Part shown: positions 1 through 9,768 of the stretch, in pieces
How positions within the stretch are numbered: position 1 is the first letter of the stretch
How the letters are laid out: each line of letters opens with the position of its first letter
Source of the DNA: Alphaproteobacteria bacterium MarineAlpha11_Bin1
GTDB taxonomy: Bacteria > Pseudomonadota > Alphaproteobacteria > MPNO01 > UBA830
NCBI GenBank assembly: GCA_002937455.1
Contig: PTJZ01000012.1
Location: 71,872-135,871 of the forward strand
DNA: 64,000 bases
Direction of reading: 5' to 3'
Notes under the pieces: model-generated
Database searches by the model: none
Seen by the model: the letters and a program-made list of their open reading frames with translations, nothing else
What the model was told of the DNA's origin: nothing
Made by a program: the position numbers and the translations under genes

Positions 1-2
1 CG

Positions 3-707
3 ACATATCTTCTGGTGCACGGAGCATGGCATGGGGGTTGGTGCTGGAAACGGGTCACAAAACTTTTGCGCGACGCAGGCCATAATGTTTTTACCCCTAC
101 GCTTACCGGGCTCGGTGAACGTGCACACCTTGCCACTCCCGATATTGATATTGAATGCCATATCAACGACGTACTCGGTGTTATTGAAGCAGAAGAACTC
201 GATAGTATCGTCCTTTGTGGCCACTCCTACGGTGGTCAAGTAATTAGCGCTGTCCTAGACCGACAAGTGGGTAAATTCTCCGCTGCTATATGGCTTGATG
301 CGTTCGTACCTCAAGATGGTGATTGCCTAATGGACGGCTGGCCGCCAGAGCGTATTCAACTTACTCGTGAGCAAGTGTCTAAAACCGGAGAAGGTTGGAA
401 GGTTAATCCTATGTCGCCCGCTTATTTTGGCGTGATGGATCCACAAGATGCCGACTGGGTACAACGACGTTGCGTTCCACAGCCCATCAAAACTTTTTCT
501 CAACCGATCCGTCTAACGGGTGATTGGAAATATGTGCCTAAGAAACTGTACCTACTCGCTGCATACCACCCAAATAGCAACTTTGATCGGTTCGCGACGC
601 CACTGAGCCACGAGCCCGACTGGGACGTCCGACCAATCCCATCGGGCCATGACGTGATGATTGATAGGCCGGATTTGCTGGCAGAGATTTTGCTAGAATT
701 CGGCTAA
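3..707 (+). CDS. Alpha/beta hydrolase (esterase-like), 5'-partial
   Basis: This is a small alpha/beta-fold hydrolase of the plant-esterase/MES-like type. The reading frame is open to the window edge: the codons before the in-frame GTG at 15 read T-Y-L-L, completing the usual TYLLVHGAWHGGWCW strand and oxyanion region, so the true start lies a few codons upstream of the window. The nucleophile elbow GHSYGG holds the catalytic Ser, and a late Gly-His-Asp (SGHDVMID) supplies the catalytic His. Length (about 235 residues visible) fits the family. The substrate cannot be told from sequence. Its stop overlaps the stop of the convergent DUF455 gene by a few bases. Confidence 0.85.
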   Translation, partial: TYLLVHGAWHGGWCWKRVTKLLRDAGHNVFTPTLTGLGERAHLATPDIDIECHINDVLGVIEAEELDSIVLCGHSYGGQVISAVLDRQVGKFSAAIWLDAFVPQDGDCLMDGWPPERIQLTREQVSKTGEGWKVNPMSPAYFGVMDPQDADWVQRRCVPQPIKTFSQPIRLTGDWKYVPKKLYLLAAYHPNSNFDRFATPLSHEPDWDVRPIPSGHDVMIDRPDLLAEILLEFG

Positions 708-1489
708 ACGGGAATACAATAGTAGTTTATTGGGAAACCCGCTTCTGCCCTTGCGGCGTAATTGAACGGCGGTTTGACTGATCCACGAAAATGTTTTTTC
801 ACTAACCGTCTCCATGTGACTTCCGGCTCGTCTTCGCAGAAATATTCAAACCATTTGCAACCTATCGCGACGTGGCCAATCTCTTCGCGGTAAATCACCT
901 CTAGTACGCTAACCGAATCCGTGTCGCCCGCTTTAGAAAGGCTAGCGATAATTTGCGGGGTGACATCGAGACCGCGCGCCTCCAGCACCAGCGGCACTAT
1001 GGCGAGGCGCGCCAGCGGGTTCTTTGCCGTATCCTGTGCCACCTGCCAGAGACCATCATGGGCAGGAAGATCACCATAGGCCACACCCAAATCGGCAAGG
1101 CGTTTAGACAACAGTAAGAAATGCTTCGCCTCATCGTCAAGCACGCTGAGCCAGTCGTTATAAAAGTTGAGCGGCGCGTTCAGGTCCGGAAATCGCACCA
1201 GAATATCGGCGGCGAGATCAACAGCGTTGAGTTCGATATGGGCGATAGCATGCAGCAGCGCGATACGGCCCGCTTCGGTCTGCGCCTTACCGCGCCTCGG
1301 CATATCGCGCGGCATCAAAAGATCCGGCTTCATAGGCCTTTGTGGTCGATCGCGGGGTACAGCGCGTCCTATCTCAGGGATAACCCCAGACCGCCAATCG
1401 GAGGCTACGGCCCGCGCAGCCATCGCCTTAGCCGCCGCATCCCCAGTACCAAGGACGCCGACAACGCGGTCCGATAGGGTCTGTGTCAT
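704..1489 (-). CDS. DUF455 ferritin-like protein
   Basis: A 261-residue protein of the DUF455 family (all-helical, ferritin-like, distantly related to MiaE-type hydroxylases). The carboxylate/His pattern expected of a di-iron helical bundle is visible: HAIAHIELNAVD (about residues 80-91), DDEAKHF (about 117-123) and YREEIGHVAIG (about 200-210). The biochemical role is unknown. It is the last gene of a minus-strand cluster glnE-dienelactone hydrolase-bcp-DUF455 and begins 13 bp after bcp ends. Shine-Dalgarno match is weak, so translation may depend on coupling with bcp. Family assignment is firm, function is not. Confidence 0.85.
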   Translation of the reverse strand: MTQTLSDRVVGVLGTGDAAAKAMAARAVASDWRSGVIPEIGRAVPRDRPQRPMKPDLLMPRDMPRRGKAQTEAGRIALLHAIAHIELNAVDLAADILVRFPDLNAPLNFYNDWLSVLDDEAKHFLLLSKRLADLGVAYGDLPAHDGLWQVAQDTAKNPLARLAIVPLVLEARGLDVTPQIIASLSKAGDTDSVSVLEVIYREEIGHVAIGCKWFEYFCEDEPEVTWRRLVKKHFRGSVKPPFNYAARAEAGFPINYYCIPV

Positions 1490-1502
1490 CGAGGTACCGT
1501 CA

Positions 1503-1967
1503 CTAGGCCCGGGCTGCGTCTAGCACCATTTCGACGTGACCTTTTACGCGCAGATTCGACCATATTTCGACAATCTTTCCTTTTTCATCAATTAGGAAGG
1601 TGGACCGGACGATCCCCATATATTCGCGGCCATAGTTCATTTTCTTCTGCCAGACGCCGTATGCCGAGCAGATTTTACCGTCCTCGTCGCTGATAAGCAT
1701 AAATGGTAGATCGTACTTAGCCTTGAAGTTTTCATGACGCTTGATGCTATCTTTCGACACACCTAGGATTACGGTGTTCGCTTTTTCAAACTCCTTGCTC
1801 GCGTCGCGAAACCCCTCGGCCTCAGCCGTGCAACCGGGAGTCATATCCCTCGGATAAAAATAGAGAACAACCTTTTTACCCTTCAGTTCCCTCAATTCGA
1901 TCTTATTGCCGCCGTCCGTCATGCCGTCGAACGCCGGTGCCGTGTCTCCTTTTCTCAGGATCCTCAT
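1503..1967 (-). CDS. bcp: Peroxiredoxin, BCP/PrxQ type
   Basis: A thioredoxin-fold peroxidase that reduces hydroperoxides in the cytoplasm. The peroxidatic Cys is C46 in the motif YPRDMTPGCTAEAEGFRD. The resolving Cys found five residues later in the E. coli enzyme is replaced by Glu (E51), so it is either a 1-Cys enzyme or uses the only other Cys, C100 (DGKICSAYG). Length (154 aa) is normal. The start ATG overlaps the stop of the upstream dienelactone hydrolase (ATGA), showing translational coupling. Confidence 0.93.
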   Translation of the reverse strand: MRILRKGDTAPAFDGMTDGGNKIELRELKGKKVVLYFYPRDMTPGCTAEAEGFRDASKEFEKANTVILGVSKDSIKRHENFKAKYDLPFMLISDEDGKICSAYGVWQKKMNYGREYMGIVRSTFLIDEKGKIVEIWSNLRVKGHVEMVLDAARA

Positions 1968-2647
1968 TTCATCTTCATGAATGTCTCAAGAACCGCCTGC
2001 CGTGACGTTGCTGCCACAGCGGCATGGTAACCATCCTTGTAGGGCATAGAAAAATTATGACCGCAGCCGTTATGGGAGACGATCTCGGCATCCGGATGAT
2101 CTGCGTAGGCGGCAGAGATTTGGTCGACAACCTCCGGCGGAACGACCGGATCTTCAGCGCCAAAATGAAAACTGACCGGACAGTCCAACGGCGGCATCAG
2201 ACTGAGTTCTTGATCTATAAGCGTACCGTGAAACGCCCCCGCCGCATCCGCGCCAAGGCGTGAGACCGCGTGTTGGGCATATCGCCCGCCGAAACAAAAA
2301 CCCAACACGCCAACCTTACCGTTGCAGCGCGGGTGGGCCCGCAGGGCATTCAACAAATCCTCGACATCTTTATATCCCTGTTCGGAATCGAACACCTTGT
2401 AGCGGTTGAAGGCCTTTTCCATGTCAGCCGTCGGACCCGGCATGACGCGCCAAAAAATATCCGGCACCGACACGATAAAGCCGTCCGCCGCCCAGGCGTC
2501 GCTCAGCTCTTTCATCTCGTCATCGATGCCGAAAATCGCGGTGATCAGCAGGATTCCGGGAATCTTGCCATCATAACTCGGCTCCGCCATATAGCCTGAT
2601 AATATCTCGTTATTCCGCGTCGTATAGGTGATGTCCTTGGAAGGCAT
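1964..2647 (-). CDS. Dienelactone hydrolase family protein
   Basis: A cytoplasmic alpha/beta hydrolase of the DLH family (227 aa, usual size). The nucleophile is a Cys in the elbow LGFCFGGRYAQ (about residues 116-126), with the family Asp in FGAEDPVVP and the His in NGCGHNFSMP. Dienelactone hydrolases open lactones in chloro-aromatic breakdown, but many paralogues have other ester substrates, and nothing nearby indicates aromatic degradation. A good Shine-Dalgarno (GGGAG) precedes the ATG. It lies 24 bp after glnE and overlaps bcp by 4 bp. Confidence 0.88.
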   Translation of the reverse strand: MPSKDITYTTRNNEILSGYMAEPSYDGKIPGILLITAIFGIDDEMKELSDAWAADGFIVSVPDIFWRVMPGPTADMEKAFNRYKVFDSEQGYKDVEDLLNALRAHPRCNGKVGVLGFCFGGRYAQHAVSRLGADAAGAFHGTLIDQELSLMPPLDCPVSFHFGAEDPVVPPEVVDQISAAYADHPDAEIVSHNGCGHNFSMPYKDGYHAAVAATSRQAVLETFMKMK

Positions 2648-2671
2648 TCTGGGCTCCCTTACCGGTTATAG

Positions 2672-5635
2672 TCAGTCGTTCTCAATCGTTTCGAAAAACG
2701 TTTCGAAATGCGCGGCGCTTTTGGCCGCGGTAGATATCATTGTTTCCGTAAGAGCCCTGAAGTTAGCCGCCCCGCAGGCCCGCGTGACGACGCGCTTTAG
2801 CGCTACCGCAGCACCGTCTTCCGTGAATTCTCCATCAACGGTCAGCCGAAGAATACCCTGAAAGTTGCGCCACAGGATGGTCGCGGCTACTAGGTCCGTG
2901 GCGATATCGTTGGAGATGAAACCCTTCTTACCCGCAACGGTGATCGCCGAGGCCGTATCTCCGGCCAGTATTTCCGGCACCTCCGCTGCATGCCGCAATT
3001 GCAGGTACTGCGCGATGAATTCAATATCCACCATCCCGCCGGGTATATGTTTTACTGACCAGATATCCTCAGTACCATGCTCATTCCGTATACGATCCCT
3101 CATTCTACGGACCTGACCGGCAAGATTAACATGGTCCCGTTCTGCCGTAAGCACGGATTTTACCACGTCATTCAACCTTTCCCTCAAGCCGCCTTCAGCG
3201 CTGATGACACGCGCCCGCGTCAATGCCTGATGTTCCCAAGTCCAAGCATCTGTCTCCTGATACTTAGTGAACGCTTCGAGCGACGAAGCGATCGGTCCCG
3301 CATTTCCAGCAGGACGCAGGCGCATATCTACTTCATACAACCGCCCCTCCCCCGTGGGGGCGGAGACCGCCCCGATGAAACGCTGGCACAAACGGCTATA
3401 ATACTGACCTGGCGCCAGCGGGTGTTTGCCGTCCGACTGCTCAATTTCGGCGGGACAGTCGTACACGAAAAGCAGGTCAAGGTCGGAGCCCGGCGTCATT
3501 TCGCGGCTGCCGAGCTTGCCAAAAGCGATCACCGCAATCTTCCCGCCCGGCACCTTACCGTGCATCTCGGCAAAATTCTTCTCGATCTCCGGCAACAGGG
3601 ATGTCAGACACGTATCTGCGATATCCGACAACGGAATGGAGGCATCCACCGGAGCTAGCCGACCGCGCAGCATATGGGCGCCGATCTGGAATATGCCGTC
3701 ATTGGCCCACCGTCTCTGGATATCCAAAAGATCTTGAAAATCCCGAGCCTTAGAGGTTGCTTCGGCCAGCCCCGTCATCATCTCCTCGCGTCGCGGCACG
3801 AAGTCGAAGAAATCACGGGTCAAAACGCCGTCGAGCAGAATCGGATATCGGCTGAGCCATCTGGCTAGCCGCGGCGCGGCGCCCATAATCTCGGCGACGA
3901 GATCGAAAAGGCCTGGATGCGCGCTGAATAGCGAGAAAAGCTGTACGCCGGCGGGAAGGCCTTCGAGAAATTCGGTGAATCTTCGGAGGGCGAGATCGGG
4001 GTTTGGAGAAGAAGAGAAAGCTTCCAGAATTGTCGGCACGAGCTCTGTTAGCAACTCACGGGCGCGAGCGCTGCGCACCGCGCGATAACGTCCAGCATGC
4101 CAAGTGCGTACGGTATTTAACACGGTCGCTGGTTCTGAAAACCCCATCTCCGACAGCGTTTTTAACGTGTCGGGATCGTCGTCCGCCCCTGTGAAAACCA
4201 GATTCCCGGGCCCACCAAGATCCGTTTCTCCCTCGAACAATGCCGCATAGTGTTGCTCGACGCATTTTAGATGCCGCAACAGATCGTCGACAAATCCCGT
4301 AAGGCCATCATACCCTAGAAATACCGCTAACGCCTTGAGCCCGTGCTCACTTTCAGGAAGTTCATGAGTCTGCCGGTCTTCAATCATCTGCAGACGGTGT
4401 TCGACGCGCCGGTGGAACCTATAGGCGTCTTTAAGGTCCGCATAGGCATCTTTAGTAACGTGCCCTGCAACAACCAGCCGTTCGATTGCCTCCAAGGTCG
4501 CACGCACCCGTAGATCGGGATCCCTACCGCCCCAAATAAGCTGTTGTGTCTGCGCGTAGAATTCGATTTCGCGTATTCCACCCCGGCCAAGCTTGATATT
4601 ATGTCCAGCCACAGCGATTTTTGCACCACCCCGATGAGCGTTGATCTGCCGCTTAATCGACTGGATATCCTGTATCGCCGCAAAATCCAGAGACCGGCGC
4701 CACATGAAAGGTTGCAGAATTTCAAGAAACGCGAAGCCGGCTTTTTTATCACCGGCTACCGGGCGTGCCTTAACCATAGCAGCTCGTTCCCAATTCTGCC
4801 CTGTGTTTTCGTAGTACATCTCGGCAGCTAGCACCGACATCGCGGGTGGGGTGGCTCCAGGGTCGGGCCGTAAACGCAGATCAGTGCGGAATACATAACC
4901 ATCCCGAGTCCGCTCCTCCATCAAAGTGACAAGGTCCCGCGAGAGTCGCGTGAATACATATTGTAGAGCATGTTGCCCGGTATACGGTACTACGTCCTGG
5001 TCATAGAGAATGATAAGATCAATGTCGCTTGAATAATTCAGTTCGCGCGCACCGAGCTTGCCCATACCTAGAACAATCAATCCGCTATCTTTCTCAGGAT
5101 CTTCAGGGTCGGGTAGAGCGAGGTCACCCTTATCGTGCATCTGTCGTAGCAGTAATTTGCAGCTTGCACCAAGTGCGGCCGCCGCAAAGTCCGAAAGCGC
5201 AATTGTAATTGCGTCCAGCGACCAAATGTTTGCTATGTCAGCCACACCTATCGATAGCGCTGCCCGTCGCTTCGCGATCCGCAAGCGGGCTTTCACCGCG
5301 TCAATTGTCTCGTCTCCGAGTTTTGAACAATCTCTAGCTGCCGTTAGCGCGGCGGCAAATGCTACATCCGGCCCATCGATCAATAAAACACGCGCAAATT
5401 GTTGATCGGATATAAGACACTGACTAAGAAACGGGCTGTTACCGAAGATAGACGAGAGTAGTTTGTAAGTAGCCCCGTCTTCCAAAGCAGCGGCTGAAAA
5501 TGCTGCAACAGCGGCGTCGTCAGCACGCTTCGTTGACTCATTCCAGCGCTCTAAATGGACGGAGAAATGATCCTCACTTGCAGCTATCGGAAGGGATTCG
5601 GCGATGAGACCCCATTTTTCGAAAAATTCTGTCAA
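2672..5635 (-). CDS. glnE: Bifunctional glutamine synthetase adenylyltransferase/deadenylase
   Basis: GlnE attaches AMP to, and phosphorolytically removes it from, glutamine synthetase, tuning nitrogen assimilation to PII signals. The 987-residue length and two tandem nucleotidyltransferase halves are diagnostic: GMGKLGARELNYSSDIDLI (about 190-208) in the deadenylase half, and AFGKLGSREMTPGSDLDLL (about 700-720) in the adenylyltransferase half, each with the metal-binding DxD. The start codon is TTG at 5635 with a G-rich Shine-Dalgarno just upstream; no ATG fits as well. It leads the minus-strand cluster with dienelactone hydrolase, bcp and DUF455. Confidence 0.96.
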   Translation of the reverse strand: MTEFFEKWGLIAESLPIAASEDHFSVHLERWNESTKRADDAAVAAFSAAALEDGATYKLLSSIFGNSPFLSQCLISDQQFARVLLIDGPDVAFAAALTAARDCSKLGDETIDAVKARLRIAKRRAALSIGVADIANIWSLDAITIALSDFAAAALGASCKLLLRQMHDKGDLALPDPEDPEKDSGLIVLGMGKLGARELNYSSDIDLIILYDQDVVPYTGQHALQYVFTRLSRDLVTLMEERTRDGYVFRTDLRLRPDPGATPPAMSVLAAEMYYENTGQNWERAAMVKARPVAGDKKAGFAFLEILQPFMWRRSLDFAAIQDIQSIKRQINAHRGGAKIAVAGHNIKLGRGGIREIEFYAQTQQLIWGGRDPDLRVRATLEAIERLVVAGHVTKDAYADLKDAYRFHRRVEHRLQMIEDRQTHELPESEHGLKALAVFLGYDGLTGFVDDLLRHLKCVEQHYAALFEGETDLGGPGNLVFTGADDDPDTLKTLSEMGFSEPATVLNTVRTWHAGRYRAVRSARARELLTELVPTILEAFSSSPNPDLALRRFTEFLEGLPAGVQLFSLFSAHPGLFDLVAEIMGAAPRLARWLSRYPILLDGVLTRDFFDFVPRREEMMTGLAEATSKARDFQDLLDIQRRWANDGIFQIGAHMLRGRLAPVDASIPLSDIADTCLTSLLPEIEKNFAEMHGKVPGGKIAVIAFGKLGSREMTPGSDLDLLFVYDCPAEIEQSDGKHPLAPGQYYSRLCQRFIGAVSAPTGEGRLYEVDMRLRPAGNAGPIASSLEAFTKYQETDAWTWEHQALTRARVISAEGGLRERLNDVVKSVLTAERDHVNLAGQVRRMRDRIRNEHGTEDIWSVKHIPGGMVDIEFIAQYLQLRHAAEVPEILAGDTASAITVAGKKGFISNDIATDLVAATILWRNFQGILRLTVDGEFTEDGAAVALKRVVTRACGAANFRALTETMISTAAKSAAHFETFFETIEND

Positions 5636-5726
5636 TTACCCCGTTCCAAAGAGGATTGGATTATCGCACACTGCGGGTTGGACGTTTATAGGTCAAGATT
5701 AGTCTGAATTCAGCTATTCTCCATGC

Positions 5727-8700
5727 ATGCTTCGTAAGATATCCATCATTTTCCTAGAAGTATCTCTAGGACTCGCAGTAGTACTCGGGATTCTCGGGGC
5801 GGTTTCTGCGTGGCGTTTATCACAGGGGCCGGTCTCGATAAAGTTTTTGCTTCCCTACGTAGGGGATATATTGTACCGCACCGAAAGCCCTGTCGGGGTA
5901 GACCTCGATGACTTAATAGTTACCTGGGCCGGCTGGGACCGGGCATTGGATCTCCGGGCGCTGAGAGTAAAGGTCAATTCAAAAAACACCGGACAGCGTT
6001 TGACCTACATTCGAGAGGTATCCGTCACTCTGAGCGCACATGCGCTGATTCGAGGGAAAATAGCCCCTACTAATCTTGAGATTATTCGTCCGTTTATCCG
6101 ACTTTCTCGGGAGAAGGACGGGAACCTGCGTTTTGGTATGGGAGAGCTCACTAGCACATCGGAGGATGTAAATGGGGGGCTATTGGCTGAGTTATTGGAC
6201 CAACTGTCCGAACCATACCATAACAAAGATAGTATCGAATATCTCAAACGGATCAGCGTAATTGGCGCCGCCCTTAGCGTCGAAGACCGGAAAATGGACA
6301 TTAACTGGGGCGCCGAACACGCCGATATCTCCTTAGAACTAGTACCTTCCGGAATTCGCGCATCCTTCGATCTGGCCACCGATTTCAGGACATTTAAACC
6401 TGAACTTATTGGTGAAGCACATTACGACCGCATCAAACAGACGATTGATATCTCGACGCGCTTTAAAAATTTAATAACTCATAAGCTCGCAGATCGCTTC
6501 GAGGTTTTCGATGTGCTCCAGCCATTGGACGCCATATTTTCCGGCGAAATCAGGGCCCGCGTGGGGCTTGAAGGTAGAGTCGAGCGTGCAGAATTTGAAC
6601 TCAAATCGGCCAGCGGCTCCATCAGGATTCCCGGCATCGACGCTCCACCTATCACATTTAGGAAAATTACGGCAGAAGGCCACCTCGGTAGAACTCCTGA
6701 TCAACTTCACATCACAAATCTAAGTGCGGAGTTCGCCGATGCAACTGCCGAACTTAAGGGCCTTATCACGCGGATGGACGAGATCGCCACGGTAGATGCT
6801 TTTATACAGATACCAACCTTTCCAATTAATGCGTTAGAGAAATTCTGGCTTCCCGGCATTAGCGTAAACGCCCGCAACTGGGTGACTAAGAATGTGCGAA
6901 ACGGGTTGATCAAAGGAGCTTCGACCAGCCTTTCGGCACAGATCGACCTTGCTGGCGAGGATATTGGGGATGTCGATTTGAAATCGATTAATGGTCAGCT
7001 TACGATCGAAGATGCGACCATCGATTACCTTTCCCCAATGCCGCCGATAACCAATGCCGCAGCCTCCGCCACTTTCAACAATAAACGATTAAATTTTAAA
7101 ATACATCGCGGACACAGCGGTGAACTCACTATCGAGGACGGTACTGTAGATATAAGCGATATCGGCACCCAATCCGTGGCGACGGATATATCCGGTCTTG
7201 TGCGTGGGCCTGTCAAATCAGCACTCGACATGATCGCGCATCCACGGCTCAGCTTGCTCCAAAGTTTAGGGCTCACGATGGATGGGGTAGAAGGAAGACA
7301 GGCAACTCGACTAAAAATAGCGTTCCCCCTTCTAAAAGATCTGAAAGCCGAGGACGTTTTGCTCTCAGCAACATCGGATATCAGAGACCTGTCGGTCAAA
7401 AGTGCGTTCAGGGGTATGCCGATTGATAACGGTCGCATAGCACTAACGGTTAACAATGAATCTTTGAGCGCGTCGGGAGAGGCTGTTTACGCCAATACAG
7501 CCACCAGCTTTAAATGGACTGAGGACTTCTCTGGCCGCAGGCCTATAAAGCGACGTCTTGACACTCGATTTATCGCGGGAACCCAGCAAGCGAAGCTTTT
7601 CGATATACACTTCCCGGAGATTTTCGACGGTTCAGCACCTATACAATTAGTTTACGAGGAACGGCGGGATAATACAGCCGTGCTTTCTGCCGGCCTTGAC
7701 CTCCAAGACGTCAAAATTTCATTGCCCGGTCTCGACTGGGTAAAGCTTCCGGGGCTCCCGGGAACTGCGCAAGTTTCCGCATCTCTCCGGGATGGTGCAA
7801 TCATTACCGTTGATCATTTCCAGCTCGACTCCGGCATTTTCTCGATGATAGGAGAAATCACGTTCGCGACGCGTGAAGAGAGAAAGGGTCAGGAAATCGC
7901 TACATTACGACTCAAAAAGTTTAAGCTCGGATTGACCGAATTTTCAGCAAACATCCAGAAGGAGGACCCCGAAGGTTACTCAATCGCAGTTAACGGTCGC
8001 GGTTTGGATGCATCACCCTTCCTTCGCAGATCCCTCAAAGACTTTCACGCTCCGAACCTGCCAAGGTTTCGACTAACCGGCAAATTTGACAAATTCTGGA
8101 TTGGCTCGGATCTGCCGGCAAATAATGTTGAATTGAAGATTCGATACGATGGAAAACACTGGCAGAATATTAACCTTAGGGGAGCACTGCCTCGCGGAGG
8201 GAAGACCCTCGAATTTCGTATGCTCCCAGATGAAAGTGGACATGTGATGGCACTCTACTCCGCCGATGCAGGTCTCTTTTTAAAAGCCATGAACATTACC
8301 GATACGATCTCCGGTGGATCAATAGAGATAGCTGGTATTCGAAAAGATGGATCCGACTCTCCCTGGACTGGAACGGCAGAAATGAAACGGTTTCGCATTG
8401 CCAACGCACCCGGTATAGCCCGACTTTTCAGTATCGCGTCATTTACAGGACTCGGTAATCTAGTGGCTGGACGAGGGATCGAATTTAAACGCTTCCGATT
8501 GCCATTCGTATTCGAAAATGATGTCGCGATCATAAAGGGGGCGCAGGGATTTGGTTCTGAGCTGGGGGTCACTGGATCTGGTAAGATCGATTTCGGGAAA
8601 TATGAGATCGATTTAAACGGGACCATGGTCCCAGCGTACACAATTAACAGCTTATTGGGAAAAATTCCAGTCATCGGCAATATTTTGAGCGGTGAAAAAG

Positions 8701-8873
8701 GAGGCGGCATCTTCGCCGCCTCATATAAGGTGTCGGGATCGATTGAAAATCCTACCATGTCAGTCAACCCGCTTTCTGCTCTAGCTCCGGGGTTCCTGCG
8801 TAAGCTTTTGGAAGGTAGAGAGGGGCTCAATGAGGGCAAAACGCCTAGCCAGGAAGAAAACCTAGAAAAATAA
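5727..8873 (+). CDS. AsmA/YhdP-like (DUF3971) inner-membrane-anchored envelope protein
   Basis: A 1048-residue protein with one N-terminal membrane anchor (about residues 5-30) followed by a very long periplasmic beta-rich region. The C-terminal part (about 880-1010) carries the AsmA-C-like signature, including FASFTGLGNL-type and GSGKIDFGKYEIDLNGT-type segments. The YhdP/TamB/AsmA group forms hydrophobic grooves thought to move phospholipid between the membranes; that role is inferred here from family. It is divergent from glnE, with about 90 bp between the starts. The Shine-Dalgarno is poor. Confidence 0.8.
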   Translation: MLRKISIIFLEVSLGLAVVLGILGAVSAWRLSQGPVSIKFLLPYVGDILYRTESPVGVDLDDLIVTWAGWDRALDLRALRVKVNSKNTGQRLTYIREVSVTLSAHALIRGKIAPTNLEIIRPFIRLSREKDGNLRFGMGELTSTSEDVNGGLLAELLDQLSEPYHNKDSIEYLKRISVIGAALSVEDRKMDINWGAEHADISLELVPSGIRASFDLATDFRTFKPELIGEAHYDRIKQTIDISTRFKNLITHKLADRFEVFDVLQPLDAIFSGEIRARVGLEGRVERAEFELKSASGSIRIPGIDAPPITFRKITAEGHLGRTPDQLHITNLSAEFADATAELKGLITRMDEIATVDAFIQIPTFPINALEKFWLPGISVNARNWVTKNVRNGLIKGASTSLSAQIDLAGEDIGDVDLKSINGQLTIEDATIDYLSPMPPITNAAASATFNNKRLNFKIHRGHSGELTIEDGTVDISDIGTQSVATDISGLVRGPVKSALDMIAHPRLSLLQSLGLTMDGVEGRQATRLKIAFPLLKDLKAEDVLLSATSDIRDLSVKSAFRGMPIDNGRIALTVNNESLSASGEAVYANTATSFKWTEDFSGRRPIKRRLDTRFIAGTQQAKLFDIHFPEIFDGSAPIQLVYEERRDNTAVLSAGLDLQDVKISLPGLDWVKLPGLPGTAQVSASLRDGAIITVDHFQLDSGIFSMIGEITFATREERKGQEIATLRLKKFKLGLTEFSANIQKEDPEGYSIAVNGRGLDASPFLRRSLKDFHAPNLPRFRLTGKFDKFWIGSDLPANNVELKIRYDGKHWQNINLRGALPRGGKTLEFRMLPDESGHVMALYSADAGLFLKAMNITDTISGGSIEIAGIRKDGSDSPWTGTAEMKRFRIANAPGIARLFSIASFTGLGNLVAGRGIEFKRFRLPFVFENDVAIIKGAQGFGSELGVTGSGKIDFGKYEIDLNGTMVPAYTINSLLGKIPVIGNILSGEKGGGIFAASYKVSGSIENPTMSVNPLSALAPGFLRKLLEGREGLNEGKTPSQEENLEK

Positions 8874-9138
8874 ATTTCCAAATGGATACCAAGTCCGTTA
8901 TCAATCTCGCGCTAGATAGTTATCCGGGTTAACTACTCTTCTTCGATTCCACAGTACCATTACGTCTGCTGCTCTCTAACCAAAAATTCTTGCAGGTTGG
9001 CGAGCGTGGTATGCTGTGGAACGGCGCGTATCGTCACGAGCATTTGCTACTAGATGAAGCATTCAGTGTAGCGGAACCCACGTTAGCCTTATTAGAAAAA
9101 ATACTTCGGTGGAAGACGCTTTTATTGACTCACCGATT
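8874..9138. other. Non-coding gap, nothing recognised
   Basis: About 265 bp between the convergent ends of the YhdP-like gene and the GST gene. The short open frames in it resemble no family, and I see no hairpin followed by a T run. Confidence 0.5.
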
Positions 9139-9750
9139 TTACGTGTTCTCGGGCGGCAACGACTTTATCACCGCGGGAAGATCTTCCATCCGCTGGAACC
9201 AACCACGAAGATTAGGGTGCTCCGTCCTCCAGCTGAAATGCGGTATCCGGCGTTCTAAATCTAACGCGCAGAAAAGAAGAATCTGAGGCTTAGTCAAACC
9301 AATTTGAAAAACCTTATCGTAAATCGCTCCTTCAAAGTAATCGGCGAGCCTAATTGCGCGGCGTCTTTCATGATCAAGTACCTCGGAGGATTGTTTCTCC
9401 GGTGGACGTTTTATCTCACGCGCCCAGACCGAAGTGCCATCGAGCATGCTCCGGGCAGTCGCTTCGAAGCGCCGAAATGGCCAATGTTCGTCGCCTTCTG
9501 GGACGCTATAGTTGCGTGGCATCACCAGTGCATCGAAATAGTCTACAATAAGGTCTGTTTCTTCCATTCCAGTACCATCGGCTAACATAAGAAACGGGAC
9601 CCTTCCTGACGGGTTAACCGACAGGAGCGGATCTTCGGGCTGTCGGGTACGTGTCCAAACCAGATCGACCTGGTCCGATAGGCCCTTATCATGCATTACA
9701 ATCATAGCTAAACGAGCATAAGGGGACGTGGTTGTGACATAGAGTTTCAT
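9139..9750 (-). CDS. Glutathione S-transferase family protein
   Basis: A 203-residue two-domain GST. The N-terminal thioredoxin-like domain starts MKLYVTTTSPYARLAMIV, with a Ser-Pro-Tyr/Ala-Arg stretch where bacterial GSTs place the catalytic residue, then the cis-Pro region GRVPFL and the Glu-Thr pair METDLIVDYFD expected to bind the gamma-glutamyl group. The helical C-terminal domain follows. Substrate unknown. It has a good Shine-Dalgarno (GGGGATAG) and lies 18 bp downstream of tyrS on the same strand, so is probably co-transcribed. Confidence 0.87.
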   Translation of the reverse strand: MKLYVTTTSPYARLAMIVMHDKGLSDQVDLVWTRTRQPEDPLLSVNPSGRVPFLMLADGTGMEETDLIVDYFDALVMPRNYSVPEGDEHWPFRRFEATARSMLDGTSVWAREIKRPPEKQSSEVLDHERRRAIRLADYFEGAIYDKVFQIGLTKPQILLFCALDLERRIPHFSWRTEHPNLRGWFQRMEDLPAVIKSLPPENT

Positions 9751-9768
9751 GCGGCTATCCCCGGTGAA

